Shown here piece after piece: positions 1 to 8,921 of a stretch of DNA of 46,051 nucleotides. The position numbers and the translations under genes were made by a program. The stretch lies in NCBI GenBank assembly GCA_023249635.1, contig JAHFCH010000023.1, forward strand, positions 1-46,051, given 5' to 3'. This stretch comes from Fibrobacterota bacterium (GTDB lineage Bacteria > Fibrobacterota > Fibrobacteria > UBA11236). The notes under the pieces were generated by a model that was not told the origin of the DNA, did no database searches, and saw only the letters and a program-made list of their open reading frames with translations. Positions within the stretch are counted from its first letter, which is position 1; every line of letters begins with the position of its first letter.

Positions 1-594
1 TTCGTGGGCCTTCACCCCATCCGCGTGCGCCATGGCAAAACCATCGGCCAATTGGCGGAGCAATTCAAAGTCGAAGCCTTTCCCGCTTGCGGCCTGACCG
101 TGCTGCCCATGGAAGGCTGGGAGCCGGAGATGTATTTCGAGGACACCGGCCTGCCTTGGGTGCTGCCCTCGCCCAATATGCCCACCGTGGACACGGCCGT
201 GGTCTATCCCGGCATGTGCCTGCTCGAGGCCACCAACATGTCCGAAGGACGCGGCACCACCAAGCCCTTCGAACTTTTCGGCGCCGGCTATATCACGGAC
301 GCGCGCGACTTCGCCGCCAAACTGAATCGCCTGGGCCTGCCGGGCGTATTCTTCCGCGAAGCCTGGTTCCAACCCACCTTCCACAAGTTCCAGGGCCAGC
401 TCTGCGGCGGCGCCCAGTTCCACGTCACCGATCGGAAAACCTTTCTGCCGTGGAAATCGACGATTGAAATGCTCAACCTGGTGCGGCGCGATTATCCGGG
501 CTTCCAATGGAAACCCCCGCCCTACGAGTACGAGCACAAGAAGCTGCCCATCGAAATCCTCATCGGAGGACCGGTGGCGGGCCAGTTCCCTTGA
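1..594 (+). CDS. namZ: NamZ/DUF1343 exo-beta-N-acetylmuramidase, C-terminal part (5' end outside window)
   Basis: The reading frame is open from the first base, so the gene begins upstream. The visible 197 residues carry the DUF1343 hallmarks: DTGLPWVLPSPNMPT near residues 48-62, then VYPG, NMSEGRGTT and CGGAQFHVTDR. Family knowledge: NamZ enzymes release MurNAc from the non-reducing end of peptidoglycan fragments, usually outside the cytoplasm. The protein stops right after KLPIEILIGG, roughly 30-40 residues before the helical tail I expect in homologues, so the C-terminus may be naturally short or frameshifted. A MurU-like gene follows 64 nt downstream, which supports a role in MurNAc recycling. 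The family call is firm; enzymatic specificity is inferred. Confidence 0.85.
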   Translation, partial: FVGLHPIRVRHGKTIGQLAEQFKVEAFPACGLTVLPMEGWEPEMYFEDTGLPWVLPSPNMPTVDTAVVYPGMCLLEATNMSEGRGTTKPFELFGAGYITDARDFAAKLNRLGLPGVFFREAWFQPTFHKFQGQLCGGAQFHVTDRKTFLPWKSTIEMLNLVRRDYPGFQWKPPPYEYEHKKLPIEILIGGPVAGQFP

Positions 595-610
595 GGCCGC
601 CCGCGCGGCC
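595..610 (+). terminator. GC hairpin after the NamZ gene, weak terminator candidate
   Basis: A perfect six-base stem (GGCCGC/GCGGCC, four-base loop) starts directly after the stop codon. It is followed only by GGTTTCC, so there is no real U-tract; it may act as a weak terminator or mRNA 3' stabiliser. Confidence 0.25.
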
Positions 611-658
611 GGTTTCCACCGTAACCTGTCAGCTACGTAGCGCTCCGGATATATAACC

Positions 659-1558
659 ATGGCTGATACCCTCTCCGCCTTCTTCCTCTGCGCCGGTTAC
701 GGCCAGCGCTTGCGCCCCCTGACCGATCGTATTCCCAAGCCCGCGATCACCTTCCAGGGCCGCACCGCCCTTGAGATCAATTTCCGGCGCGCCCAGGCCC
801 TGTTCCCGAACCGCATTTTGGCGAACACGCACCATCTTTACGCGGAAATGGAGAAGCCCGCGCAGAAGATGGCCATGAACATCCTCTACGAACCCGAGAT
901 CCTGGGCACCGGAGGCTGCCTGCACAACGCGCGGCATATCCTAGAGACCACGGATCGGTTTCTGGTGCATAACGGCGATCTGATGCATACCATCGATCTC
1001 AAGGATTTGCTGGAACGGCATCGGGCGTCCGGCGCCATCGGAACCCTGGCGGGCATTTTCCGCCCCACCCACAACACCCTGAGCGTGGCCCCGGACGGCC
1101 ATCTGTTGGGCGTACATGGCTTCGAGGATTTCTCCCCGGCCGGCGCCGAGCTCGCGCGGCTCACCTTCGCCGGCATCGCGATCTACGAAAAGGCCTTCCT
1201 GGATTTCGTGAAACCGGGCTGCGAGGACATCAAGCCCTATTGGACCGCGGCCCTGCGGGCCGGGCACTCCATCGCGGTGGCCAATTACAGCCATGACGCG
1301 GCCTGGTTCGACTTCGGTACGCCCCAAGGGCTATGGGAGGCGTCGAAGTTCTACATGGAGCAGACCAAGGAGTACAGCTACGGCTACACTCCCTTGGTGC
1401 GCGAGATGCGGCCCTACGTTTCGAACGAGGCGGGGGTGGATGTTTTACCGGATCATTTGCGGGACGTGCTGATCTACGAGGAGCCGATGGCGGCGATCCC
1501 GCACCATACCGTGAACCAGATCATCGGGCGGGATTTCCGGTGGGAGATCAGACCTTAA
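659..1558 (+). CDS. Nucleotidyltransferase, MurU-like (NTP_transferase family)
   Basis: A 299-aa sugar-1-phosphate nucleotidyltransferase. The N-terminus holds the nucleotide-binding signature CAGYGQRLRPLT...PKP (residues 11-28), LGTGG lies at 82-86 and the metal-binding NGD at 105-107. Family knowledge: MurU makes UDP-MurNAc from MurNAc-1-phosphate and UTP; related COG1208 enzymes use mannose- or glucose-1-phosphate. The MurU reading is inferred from its neighbours: a NamZ gene ends 64 nt upstream and an AmgK-like kinase gene lies at 11365-12366. It is about 70 residues longer at the C-terminus than stand-alone MurU as I know it. The next gene starts 3 nt after its stop, indicating co-transcription. 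Confidence 0.8.
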   Translation: MADTLSAFFLCAGYGQRLRPLTDRIPKPAITFQGRTALEINFRRAQALFPNRILANTHHLYAEMEKPAQKMAMNILYEPEILGTGGCLHNARHILETTDRFLVHNGDLMHTIDLKDLLERHRASGAIGTLAGIFRPTHNTLSVAPDGHLLGVHGFEDFSPAGAELARLTFAGIAIYEKAFLDFVKPGCEDIKPYWTAALRAGHSIAVANYSHDAAWFDFGTPQGLWEASKFYMEQTKEYSYGYTPLVREMRPYVSNEAGVDVLPDHLRDVLIYEEPMAAIPHHTVNQIIGRDFRWEIRP

Positions 1559-1561
1559 ACC

Positions 1562-2713
1562 ATGCGGGGGGATAAGAAAAGGCTTTCCTACTACTCCTAC
1601 GACTCCCCCGGCAATCCTTGGCTCTCCGGCGGGGGCGCCTTGCGCGACTTCGAAATCCTGAAACGGCAGCGGGGTTCCTGGGCTTCCATCAACCTGTTCG
1701 TAGGTGGTTACCCCGGGTTCGTGCCCGGGGAGCGCGAGGGTATCCGCTACCGCGCCCTGGGCTCCGGCAAATCCTATTTGCTATCGCGCCTCGCCTTCAC
1801 GCTCTTCGCCAACCTGCGCGTCCTTTTCGACACCGCCGACGCCATCGGCAACAGCATCTCGGCCTACGCGCCATTGCTTGCGGGCCTGCTGAGGCCCGGG
1901 CGCTTCTACCTCGTGGCCCATCATTACGTAGGCGGCAGGTCTAAGGAAAAGTATTCCCTGCTGGGCCGCTTCGCCTGGGCCGGCGAGTGGCTGCTGTTCC
2001 GCTTCTGCCGGCGCCTGATCGTCTCCAACGGCGAAGTGGCCGCGCGCGCGCGCGCCATGAACCCGGGCATTCACCTGCTGCAGACCCAGAACGGTTTCGA
2101 TCCGGCCTTGCTCGCGCCGGAACCGGAAGAAGCCGTCCCGCCGTTCCTGCTCTTCGTGGGGCGCTTCGATATCTATATGAAGGGACTGGATCGCCTGGTG
2201 GCCGCGTTCGCCGCTTTGCATCCGGGCGAGCGCGGTAGCTTGCGCCTGATTTTCGCGGGGGCCGCCTCTCCCCAAGCCCTTGCGGCCGTGCAGGAACTGG
2301 CGGCCGGGGCGATCGCGGCGGATGCGAACGCGGGCCTCCGCATCGAATTGGAGCCCAACGTGGCCGAAGCCCGTAAGCGCGAGCTCTTGCGGACCTGCCT
2401 GTTTTTCGTGAGCCCGTCGCGGTTCGAAGGTTGGGGCATCGCCGCCTTGGAAGCGAATGCGGCGGGCAAAGCGGTGCTGGCCACGCGCGCAGATGGCTTT
2501 CTCGATAGCCTGAAGGATGGGTACGCCGCCCTGCTGGTCCCCGTGGACGATGCGGATGCGCTGCTCAAGGGGATGCGCGACCTGATCGCGGATGCGACCC
2601 TGAGGCGGAAGTTGGCGGGAAACGGCCGGGACTGGGCAGCCCGGTTCACTTGGGAAGGCATTGCCGCCCGTGAACGCGAATGGCTGGGAACGGCCCTAGG
2701 AGAGACATTATGA
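1562..2713 (+). CDS. GT4-family glycosyltransferase
   Basis: A 383-aa retaining GT-B glycosyltransferase (group 1). The N-terminal half has a Gly-rich acceptor-side loop (WLSGGGALRDF, residues 20-30). The C-terminal donor domain has VGRFDIYMKGLDRLV near 200-213 and the E-x7-E region FEGWGIAALEANAAGK near 288-303, which contacts the nucleotide sugar. It should act at the cytoplasmic face of the inner membrane; donor and acceptor cannot be read from sequence. It follows the nucleotidyltransferase by 3 nt and overlaps the next gene by four bases (ATGA), so the three genes are probably one transcript. Confidence 0.88.
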   Translation: MRGDKKRLSYYSYDSPGNPWLSGGGALRDFEILKRQRGSWASINLFVGGYPGFVPGEREGIRYRALGSGKSYLLSRLAFTLFANLRVLFDTADAIGNSISAYAPLLAGLLRPGRFYLVAHHYVGGRSKEKYSLLGRFAWAGEWLLFRFCRRLIVSNGEVAARARAMNPGIHLLQTQNGFDPALLAPEPEEAVPPFLLFVGRFDIYMKGLDRLVAAFAALHPGERGSLRLIFAGAASPQALAAVQELAAGAIAADANAGLRIELEPNVAEARKRELLRTCLFFVSPSRFEGWGIAALEANAAGKAVLATRADGFLDSLKDGYAALLVPVDDADALLKGMRDLIADATLRRKLAGNGRDWAARFTWEGIAAREREWLGTALGETL

Positions 2714-4140
2714 TTCAGAACCCCCTGCGGATAGCCGCCCTCGTTACGATCTTGGCCGGCCTGCCCCTGTTTTCCGCCGAACTCCTGCGCTTGGATTTCA
2801 CCGATCCGGCCCACCTGGAAACCCAGGCCTCCCCCCTGCCTGCAGGAACCGTGCTCGGTCCGGTGACCGCCGCAGCCGGCCTCTCCGGGGTCGCCGATTT
2901 CCATGGCGGCGTGGTCCGCATCCCCTCCTTCCAAGGGCCGCAAGGTCCGTTCAGCATCGAGGCCCGATTCCAGTTGCGCGGATACGGCCCGGAAGACAGC
3001 CGCTTCATCGCCGATATCCTCAACACCGCCACCTGGGACAACGGCCCTTCCCAGGGCTTCGCTTTCCGCGTGGGCGGCAGTTACCTGTATCCCTACGCGC
3101 CGCGGGAAGCCTACCGCACGGACGCCGAGTGGCAGGCGGCCCAGGGCGATTACTCTTACATCGATCGCGGCCGCATGTCGGTGTGCTTCGCCGATTTCGT
3201 GATCGCCCGCAAGGACGATGACCGCAGCTGGAAGCAAGCCCTCACCGATCGTTGCATCGAGCTGGGAGCCTGGACCCATCTGGCCGCGGTGTGGGACGGC
3301 GCGGACATGCGCATCTACCTCAATGGCCTGGATGCTACGGACACCTGGCGCATCGACGGCGCCGGCAAGCCGACCAATATCGACTCCGTGGAAACCGCCT
3401 TCGTGGGCTCGCGCTACGAGGGCAGTTATGATCCCCGCCACCTCGATGGCTTGATCGATTTCGTGAAGGTGGAGAACAAGGCGCTGACCCCGGCGGAAAT
3501 CCATGCGCGTTACAAGGAGACCTTCATTCCCGAAAAGCGGGATTCCCTCTGCATGGGCGTGGTGGTCCCCAAGTATCCCGAGGCCGGGCAGATTTGCAAA
3601 GGGAAAATCAAGATCGAGATCAAGGTGCTGAACCATGGCGCCTGCACCGATCCGGCTTTCATCGCGGGCTTCCTGGCGGGGGACAGCATCGCGATCGAAC
3701 TCTCCAAGAACCCGGCTTTCAATCCCGTGGCGGTAAAGGCCGTGGTGGGGTCGATGGCATTCGATCTGGATGCCAAGGACCTGTCCGCGTTGGCCGGATA
3801 CACCGGGGAAATCTTCTGGCGCGTACGGCTTATCCCCAAGGCCGGCGCCCACGCGCCTTTGGCTAAGCGTGCGGGCGCGCCAGCTCCAGATCCGGAGTGG
3901 AGCCCGGCCCGTCCCATGCTCCTGGATCTCGCCGGGGTAACGGCCCTCGCGGCCCCGCGCCGCAATTCCACCTTGGTACGCGCCGAAACGGGAATGTTCT
4001 TCGCGGGCGCGGAACCCCGCTTGTTCGACCTGCGCGGTACCCGCGCTCCCGTCCGATTGGTCCGCGTGGAAGGCGGTTGGCGCCTCGCGGACATGCCCGC
4101 CGGCCCCGGCCTCCTGTGGCTCTGCCCTGGCCCCGAATAG
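2710..4140 (+). CDS. Secreted LamG-domain protein
   Basis: A 476-aa protein from the ATG at 2710, which overlaps the preceding stop; an earlier in-frame start at 2680 lies inside the upstream gene. Residues 1-24 form a signal peptide ending near LFSAE. Residues about 40-265 match a concanavalin-A-like LamG fold: FSIEARFQLRG, WTHLAAVWDGADMRIYLNG, and a closing LIDFVKVENKALTPAEI. The C-terminal 70 residues (RLFDLRGTRAP...GPGLLWL) look like a degenerate FCB-type sorting or adhesion domain. It is probably a surface or periplasmic carbohydrate-binding protein. Catalytic function is not evident. Confidence 0.75.
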   Translation: MIQNPLRIAALVTILAGLPLFSAELLRLDFTDPAHLETQASPLPAGTVLGPVTAAAGLSGVADFHGGVVRIPSFQGPQGPFSIEARFQLRGYGPEDSRFIADILNTATWDNGPSQGFAFRVGGSYLYPYAPREAYRTDAEWQAAQGDYSYIDRGRMSVCFADFVIARKDDDRSWKQALTDRCIELGAWTHLAAVWDGADMRIYLNGLDATDTWRIDGAGKPTNIDSVETAFVGSRYEGSYDPRHLDGLIDFVKVENKALTPAEIHARYKETFIPEKRDSLCMGVVVPKYPEAGQICKGKIKIEIKVLNHGACTDPAFIAGFLAGDSIAIELSKNPAFNPVAVKAVVGSMAFDLDAKDLSALAGYTGEIFWRVRLIPKAGAHAPLAKRAGAPAPDPEWSPARPMLLDLAGVTALAAPRRNSTLVRAETGMFFAGAEPRLFDLRGTRAPVRLVRVEGGWRLADMPAGPGLLWLCPGPE

Positions 4141-4176
4141 TATATTTGCTCCCGTAGCGAAGGGCCCGGAGGACTG

Positions 4177-5460
4177 ATGTTATACCGCGAAATCGAGCGC
4201 TGCCGCATCTGCGGCAATACACGCTTGGAGCCCATCCTGGACCTGGGGATGCAGGCCCTGACGGGCGTCTTCCCCAAGCGGGGTGAAACCGTCGAGAAGA
4301 CCCCGGTGGTTTTGGTCAAATGCCACGGGACCGGTTCCTGCGGCCTGGTCCAGATAAAGCACAGCGTCGATCTGGGCCTTATGTACGGCGACAATTACGG
4401 CTACCGTTCCGGCCTCAACAAATCCATGGTCGAGCATCTCCAGGGCATTTCGCGCTACACCACCTCGTTGGTGAAACTGGCCGCGGGCGACACCGTGCTC
4501 GACATCGGCAGCAACGACGGTACCTTGCTGAAGTCCTACCTTAAGCTCCAGGACGAAGGCGCGGCCACCGTTCCCAAGGACGTGACCTATCTGGGCATGG
4601 ATCCCACCATCAAGAAGTTCCGCCAATACTACGATCCCCGCATCGTGCCCATCGCCGACTTCTTCAACTCCAAAGCCTTCTTCGAACATTTCCAAGACCC
4701 CGGCCGTAAGGCCCGTATCGTCACCTCCATCGCCTGCTTTTACGATCTGGAAGATCCCATCGCTTTCGCGCGCGACGTAAAGAAGGTGTTGCATCCCGAT
4801 GGGGTATGGGTTTTCGAGCAAAGCTATTCCCTGCTGATGCTCGCGAAGAACATGTACGATACCGCCGTGCAGGAGCACCTGGAATATTATTCCCTGGGCA
4901 ACATAGAACGCATCCTCAGCGAGGCGGGCCTGCGGGTGCGCGAGGTGCAGCTGAACGATTGCAACGGCGGCAGCTTCCGCATCGCGGCGGAACACATGAA
5001 CAATACGCCCTCGCATCCGTCCGTGCGCCTGCTCGAAGAAGCCGAGAAGATCCTCGGGTTCGACGGGCTGGCCATCTACCGCCATTTCGAGAACAACGCC
5101 AAGATGCACAAGCTGGAATTCCGTAAGCTGCTGCAGGACATCAAGGCGCGCGGCCAGACCGTGTACGGCCTGGGCGCCTCCACCAAATTCAACGCGGTGC
5201 TGCAATATTGCGAGATCACGCCGGAACTCCTGCCCGCCATCGGCGAGGTGAACGAGGACAAATTCGGGTGCGAAACGCCGGGCAGCGCCATCCCGATCAT
5301 TCCCGAGAAGGACGTATTCGCCTTGAAGCCGGATTACATGGTGTTGGGGCCCTATCACTTCCGGGACTACCTGCTCGGCCTGCCCCACGTGAAGAAGTAC
5401 CTGGCTGCCGGCGGCAAGCTGATCATCCCGCTGCCCTCCCTGGAGATCGTTTCCGAATAG
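4177..5460 (+). CDS. SAM-dependent sugar C-methyltransferase (zinc-binding N-terminal type)
   Basis: A 427-aa class I methyltransferase of the NovU/TylC3 type. The N-terminal zinc-binding region has Cys9, Cys12, Cys49 and Cys55. The SAM-binding motif VLDIGSNDGTL is at residues 107-117. EHLEYYSLGNIERIL and a C-terminal GLGASTKFN segment match the C-methyltransferase C-terminal domain. Family knowledge: such enzymes methylate C-3 or C-5 of NDP-4-keto-6-deoxy sugars. A possible substrate source is the RmlB encoded at 19521-20489, but that link is inference. A GGAGG lies just upstream of the ATG. The next gene starts 5 nt after the stop. Confidence 0.88.
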   Translation: MLYREIERCRICGNTRLEPILDLGMQALTGVFPKRGETVEKTPVVLVKCHGTGSCGLVQIKHSVDLGLMYGDNYGYRSGLNKSMVEHLQGISRYTTSLVKLAAGDTVLDIGSNDGTLLKSYLKLQDEGAATVPKDVTYLGMDPTIKKFRQYYDPRIVPIADFFNSKAFFEHFQDPGRKARIVTSIACFYDLEDPIAFARDVKKVLHPDGVWVFEQSYSLLMLAKNMYDTAVQEHLEYYSLGNIERILSEAGLRVREVQLNDCNGGSFRIAAEHMNNTPSHPSVRLLEEAEKILGFDGLAIYRHFENNAKMHKLEFRKLLQDIKARGQTVYGLGASTKFNAVLQYCEITPELLPAIGEVNEDKFGCETPGSAIPIIPEKDVFALKPDYMVLGPYHFRDYLLGLPHVKKYLAAGGKLIIPLPSLEIVSE

Positions 5461-5465
5461 GGTCC

Positions 5466-6398
5466 ATGAGAATAGGGCCCCGCTCCAAGTTCCTCCTCAA
5501 GCTCGCCGTCAGCCTCGCGCTCGTCTCCTACCTGGCGGTGCGCATCTCCTGGAAACAGGTGGGCGGCGCCCTGCTGCACTCCCGCCTCGACTGGATCGCC
5601 CTGGGATACGCCCAGATGCTGTGCATGTTCTGGTTGCAGGCCTTCCGTTGGAAACTGATGCTGCGCATCCCGGGACTGCCGGTATCCAAGTACCTGCATT
5701 TCATCTTCGTGGGTTTGTTCTACCGGGTGATCCTGCCCGGCAGCCTCTCCGCCGACATGCTCAAGGTGGTCCTGTTCGGCAAGAAGTACAACAAGCCCTT
5801 GCATGAATCCAGTCTCATTTTCTTTTCGCAATTCCTGGGCATGGCCATGCAATGGATGGTCGGCGCCGTCGGCCTCTTCTATTTCGGGAAGCCCCTGCTC
5901 GAAGGCATGGGTCAGGCGGAATTGTCCTGGCGTAAGATCGCCTTGATGGGCGCGGCCGCCCTGGTCGGGGCCATCGCCATCCCTTTCATCCCCGCGGTGC
6001 GCGGCTTCGCCATGCGCTTGCTCTCGGCGGTGCGCGAGATGATCGCCACCCCGGGCGTTCTGGTCCGCGTAATCGCGGTGACGGTCGGCATCCAACTGCT
6101 CACCATCGGGTCGGCCTATTGCATCTTCTGGGGCGTGGGCGTGAGCATACCCCTGCTCTTCCTCTGCTTCCAGATGGCGCTCGCCATCGCGCTTTCGGCC
6201 TTGCCCATCAGCATCAACGGCATCGGCGTGGTGGAATACCTGAACCTGTTCCTGCTGCAGAAGACCCTGGCTACGCCCGCCGCCGCCATCATCGCAGTGA
6301 GCGTGGTGAGCTATTCCCTGCTGGTGTTCAATGCGCTGCTGGGGGGCGCGTGGATCCTGTTCCGCAACGTATCCGGAGCCCGCGAGGAGAGAAAATGA
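5466..6398 (+). CDS. UPF0104/LPG_synthase_TM-family integral membrane protein
   Basis: A 310-aa polytopic membrane protein with about eight hydrophobic segments from residue 12 to the C-terminus. It matches the transmembrane flippase-like domain of lysylphosphatidylglycerol synthases without the catalytic domain: FRWKLMLRI, then LPGSLSADMLKVVLFGK near 95-112, and PISINGIGVVEY near 245-256. I chose ATG 5466 because the frame upstream overlaps the methyltransferase gene. Members are often next to polysaccharide genes and are suspected of moving lipid-linked intermediates across the inner membrane. It overlaps the next gene by four bases (ATGA). Confidence 0.8.
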   Translation: MRIGPRSKFLLKLAVSLALVSYLAVRISWKQVGGALLHSRLDWIALGYAQMLCMFWLQAFRWKLMLRIPGLPVSKYLHFIFVGLFYRVILPGSLSADMLKVVLFGKKYNKPLHESSLIFFSQFLGMAMQWMVGAVGLFYFGKPLLEGMGQAELSWRKIALMGAAALVGAIAIPFIPAVRGFAMRLLSAVREMIATPGVLVRVIAVTVGIQLLTIGSAYCIFWGVGVSIPLLFLCFQMALAIALSALPISINGIGVVEYLNLFLLQKTLATPAAAIIAVSVVSYSLLVFNALLGGAWILFRNVSGAREERK

Positions 6399-6940
6399 CC
6401 CTGAAATTCCGCCGCCTAGCCTTGCTTATCCTTGCCTCCGCTTGTACCGCCGTCTTCGCGGGCCAACACGGGTACAAGGTCAGCAAGATGTACAGCCTCA
6501 TGTCCTTCGACAAGATCGAATACTTCACCCGTGACCAACTGCTGGCGCCGGATAAGGAGAAAGTGGAAAAGGGCAAGCTCGACGCGAACGAGTACAAGAT
6601 CAAGGAAAGCATGACGCCCAAGGGGGGCGTGCTGGCGGCCAACATCACCACCCAAAAGAAATTCCTGGGAGAAGCCGACCCCGTGGTCGCCATTAAGATC
6701 ATGAAGGATTCGGCCGGGCCCGCCATCGAGACCTGCGATGCGGACAACCAAAAGCCCGGACTGGCCATGGGCTATGCTTCCAGCTTCACCGGCAGCTACA
6801 AAGCCCAGGAAGACGAAAACAGCCCGACCATGATCTTCGAATGCGGGTTCAAGAAACAATTGCCCGATACCTTCTATATCGATCTTGTGACCTTCGACGG
6901 CAAATCAAAGTCGAAGTACAAGCTCTTCGGAGAGAAGTAG
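6395..6940 (+). CDS. Hypothetical secreted protein
   Basis: A 181-aa protein with a signal peptide (residues 1-22, cleavage after AVFA). The mature part is Lys- and Asp-rich and holds two cysteines, one in IETCDAD and one in IFECGFK, likely forming a disulfide in the periplasm. I do not recognise a family. The start is set by the ATGA overlap with the preceding membrane-protein gene, so it is probably the last gene of the operon that begins at or before 659. A 47-bp nested palindrome begins 21 nt after its stop. Confidence 0.6.
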   Translation: MTLKFRRLALLILASACTAVFAGQHGYKVSKMYSLMSFDKIEYFTRDQLLAPDKEKVEKGKLDANEYKIKESMTPKGGVLAANITTQKKFLGEADPVVAIKIMKDSAGPAIETCDADNQKPGLAMGYASSFTGSYKAQEDENSPTMIFECGFKKQLPDTFYIDLVTFDGKSKSKYKLFGEK

Positions 6941-6961
6941 GGGAATCGGGTTTACCCTCGA

Positions 6962-7008
6962 TGTAATGTCATTGTCATTACGCGGGTTGTACTGACAATG
7001 ACTTTACC
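6962..7008. repeat. 47-bp nested palindromic element, copy A
   Basis: The left arm TGTAATGTCATTGT (6962-6975) and the right arm ACAATGACTTTACC (6995-7008) match at 12 of 14 inverted positions across a 19-nt spacer. A second copy at 39089-39135 has the same arms and spacer length. The left arm plus spacer also contains GTAATG/CATTAC as an inner palindrome. It lies between the convergent genes ending at 6940 and 7071. No U-tract follows, so it does not look like an intrinsic terminator. Confidence 0.75.
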
Positions 7009-7070
7009 TGCGGGGAAGGTCACCTCCAGAGCGTTCCCGCCCCGGCGGTAAGAGGCTCCGGCCCGTGATT

Positions 7071-8132
7071 TCAGGACTGGAGGAAAGCGACGTAGCCTTC
7101 GGCGGCCTTGTCCCAGTTGGCCGCCTCGCGATAGCGGCTGACCCCTTCCAGGTACTTGGGATAGTCGGCGAAGATGGTTTCAATCGCCGCGCGGAAAGCC
7201 TGCGGCTCGAATCCCTTGACCACGATGCCGTTGCCGAAGGTATCCGGCACTTCGGTGAGCGGGCCCAGATCGGTGAGCACCACCGGGATATTGTAGACCC
7301 CGGATTCCGAAGCCGCGCCGCTCTGGTAATGGCCGCTCACGTAGGGCAGCACCAGCACGTCGGCGTCGGCGAAGTACTTGTCCTTTTCCTCGTCCCCGAT
7401 CCATTCCTTGCAGATGAAGGTGAGGTTGGCGATGCCCGCCAGCTCGCGTTCGCATTGCCGTTGGTAATCGACGAACTTGGCTTCCACCGAGGTGGCCAAG
7501 GTGAAATGGACCCCGGGACAGGCGCGGGCGATGCCGGCGAACAAGTGCACGCCTTTGATGGGCGCCAGCTTGCCGAAGAACAGGGCCTTGTCCAGGTTCT
7601 TGCGATCCCGGGGTACGGGCTGGGTGCGGATGCCTAAGCGCACGCAGCGGACGTTCCGCATGCCGTAGCCGCGCACGATGCGCGCCTGGGTCTCGGTGTG
7701 CACGATAACGCCCGCGCTCAAGCGCGCGATGAGCCCCTCAAGGGCGATGTGGAAGAGATCGAGAGGCTGGCTGAAGACCTGGCCGAAGGAACGCAGGTAA
7801 TGGATCTCGTGCAAGGTGACGATGACGCGGATGCCGCGCCGGCGCAGGCGCCACAGCAGCAAGAGGAAGTTCAGCCCGAAATGCTTTTTGCCGTAGAAGC
7901 TGATGATGAATTGGATGGAGACGTGTTGGACGCCTTCGCGCTCCAGGATGGGTAGGATTTCCAAGAGCCCGGTGAGGGTGCGGGTATTGAGCGGGTGCTG
8001 GCTTTCGGACTCGTCGATGCCGAAGGTGACCAGGCTATGGCCCTGGGCCCGCAGCCGGTCGAAGAGGTTCACCGTCAGGTAGGCGATGCCGCACTTGCGG
8101 GGAGGGAAGCTGGAGAGGATCCCGATTTTCAT
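7071..8132 (-). CDS. GT4-family glycosyltransferase
   Basis: A 353-aa GT-B glycosyltransferase. The N-terminus MKIGILSSFPPRKCGIAYLT is the typical acceptor-domain start. The C-terminal donor domain has ALFFGKLAPIKGVHLF, then DADVLVLPYVSGHYQSGAASES, where the second acidic position of the usual E-x7-E motif is replaced by an SGAASESGVYN-type sequence. This resembles the mannosyltransferase-like branch whose members bind donor through a Gly/Ser-rich loop. Its ATG touches the stop of the upstream FkbM gene (one-base overlap), making a three-gene operon with FkbM and YfhO. Substrate unknown. Confidence 0.85.
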   Translation of the reverse strand: MKIGILSSFPPRKCGIAYLTVNLFDRLRAQGHSLVTFGIDESESQHPLNTRTLTGLLEILPILEREGVQHVSIQFIISFYGKKHFGLNFLLLLWRLRRRGIRVIVTLHEIHYLRSFGQVFSQPLDLFHIALEGLIARLSAGVIVHTETQARIVRGYGMRNVRCVRLGIRTQPVPRDRKNLDKALFFGKLAPIKGVHLFAGIARACPGVHFTLATSVEAKFVDYQRQCERELAGIANLTFICKEWIGDEEKDKYFADADVLVLPYVSGHYQSGAASESGVYNIPVVLTDLGPLTEVPDTFGNGIVVKGFEPQAFRAAIETIFADYPKYLEGVSRYREAANWDKAAEGYVAFLQS

Positions 8133-8920
8133 CAGGCCCCTGCGGGTAGGAAAAGGAAATCGTTGATGTAGGCGGGGTAATCCGGGTCCTGCATGTTTTC
8201 CCGGTATTCCGAGAGCGGGACCTGTTTGCCGTCACGGAAGAAATAGCCGCGGTACCCGAGCGATTCGATCAGTTTGTGGGTCTCGCCTACGGGACGGCCG
8301 GTATGCCGCTTCTCGATTTCGATCACGAGCACGGGCCTGTGCTTGCGCAGGGTTTCCATCCCGCCGCGGATCACCTTTTCTTCGTGGCCCTCCACGTCGA
8401 TCTTGATGAAGCCCACGTCGGCGAAGCCTTGGCCGTCCAGGGTTTCCAGCTTGATGGATTGCACTTCGAATTGCTTATCCGTTTCCGGCGCCGGAAGGAT
8501 GCGGCCCTTGCCGTGGATGGGAATGCCGCCTTCCAGCACCAAGGCCAGCTCGGTTACGCCGGGCGCATCGGAGAGGCCGCAGCGATGCAGGGCGCAATTG
8601 GAAGGCAACACCTTGGCCAGGAAATCCCCTAGCTCCTGGTTGGGCTCGAAGGAGTGCACCTGGGCGAAGCGCTTGGACATGCAATAGGATACGATGCCGC
8701 GATTGGCCCCGATGTCCAGGGCCGAGCGCGCCGGGTCGGCCGCCGCGAAAGCGGCCGTGAAGATGGCCTGGGACGGGATGGTGGAACGGCGGATGAGGAT
8801 GCGGTAGAGCAGGGACGCGGGCACCTGCTTGGCGATCCATTTGGTAAGCCGGATCTTGGCCGTGTTGGGGACGGCCGTGGGGGTGCCGGGGGCCGGGGCC
8901 CCGCGCGGGGTAGCGCCCAT
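8132..8920 (-). CDS. FkbM-family SAM-dependent methyltransferase
   Basis: A 262-aa methyltransferase. The SAM-binding LDIGANRG is at residues 68-75, the acidic FEPN of strand 2 at 91-94, and the FkbM signature IKIDVEGHE at 172-180, followed by LVIEIEKRH. Family knowledge: FkbM enzymes O-methylate sugars or polyketides and are frequent in surface-polysaccharide loci. The gene sits between the YfhO-like gene (1 nt gap) and a GT4 gene (1-base overlap), so it probably caps or decorates the glycan they assemble. The first 20 residues are Pro/Ala-rich, so the true start could be a little downstream. Confidence 0.87.
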   Translation of the reverse strand: MGATPRGAPAPGTPTAVPNTAKIRLTKWIAKQVPASLLYRILIRRSTIPSQAIFTAAFAAADPARSALDIGANRGIVSYCMSKRFAQVHSFEPNQELGDFLAKVLPSNCALHRCGLSDAPGVTELALVLEGGIPIHGKGRILPAPETDKQFEVQSIKLETLDGQGFADVGFIKIDVEGHEEKVIRGGMETLRKHRPVLVIEIEKRHTGRPVGETHKLIESLGYRGYFFRDGKQVPLSEYRENMQDPDYPAYINDFLFLPAGA

Positions 8921-8921
8921 G

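Noticed and set aside
2173-3852. 559-aa open frame on the minus strand opposite the GT4 and LamG genes
   Set aside because: Low-complexity Arg/Gly/Ala composition; both genes on the plus strand have recognisable domains and overlapping start/stop.
4180-5388. 402-aa open frame antisense to the C-methyltransferase
   Set aside because: No motif; the plus strand has a SAM site and zinc cysteines.
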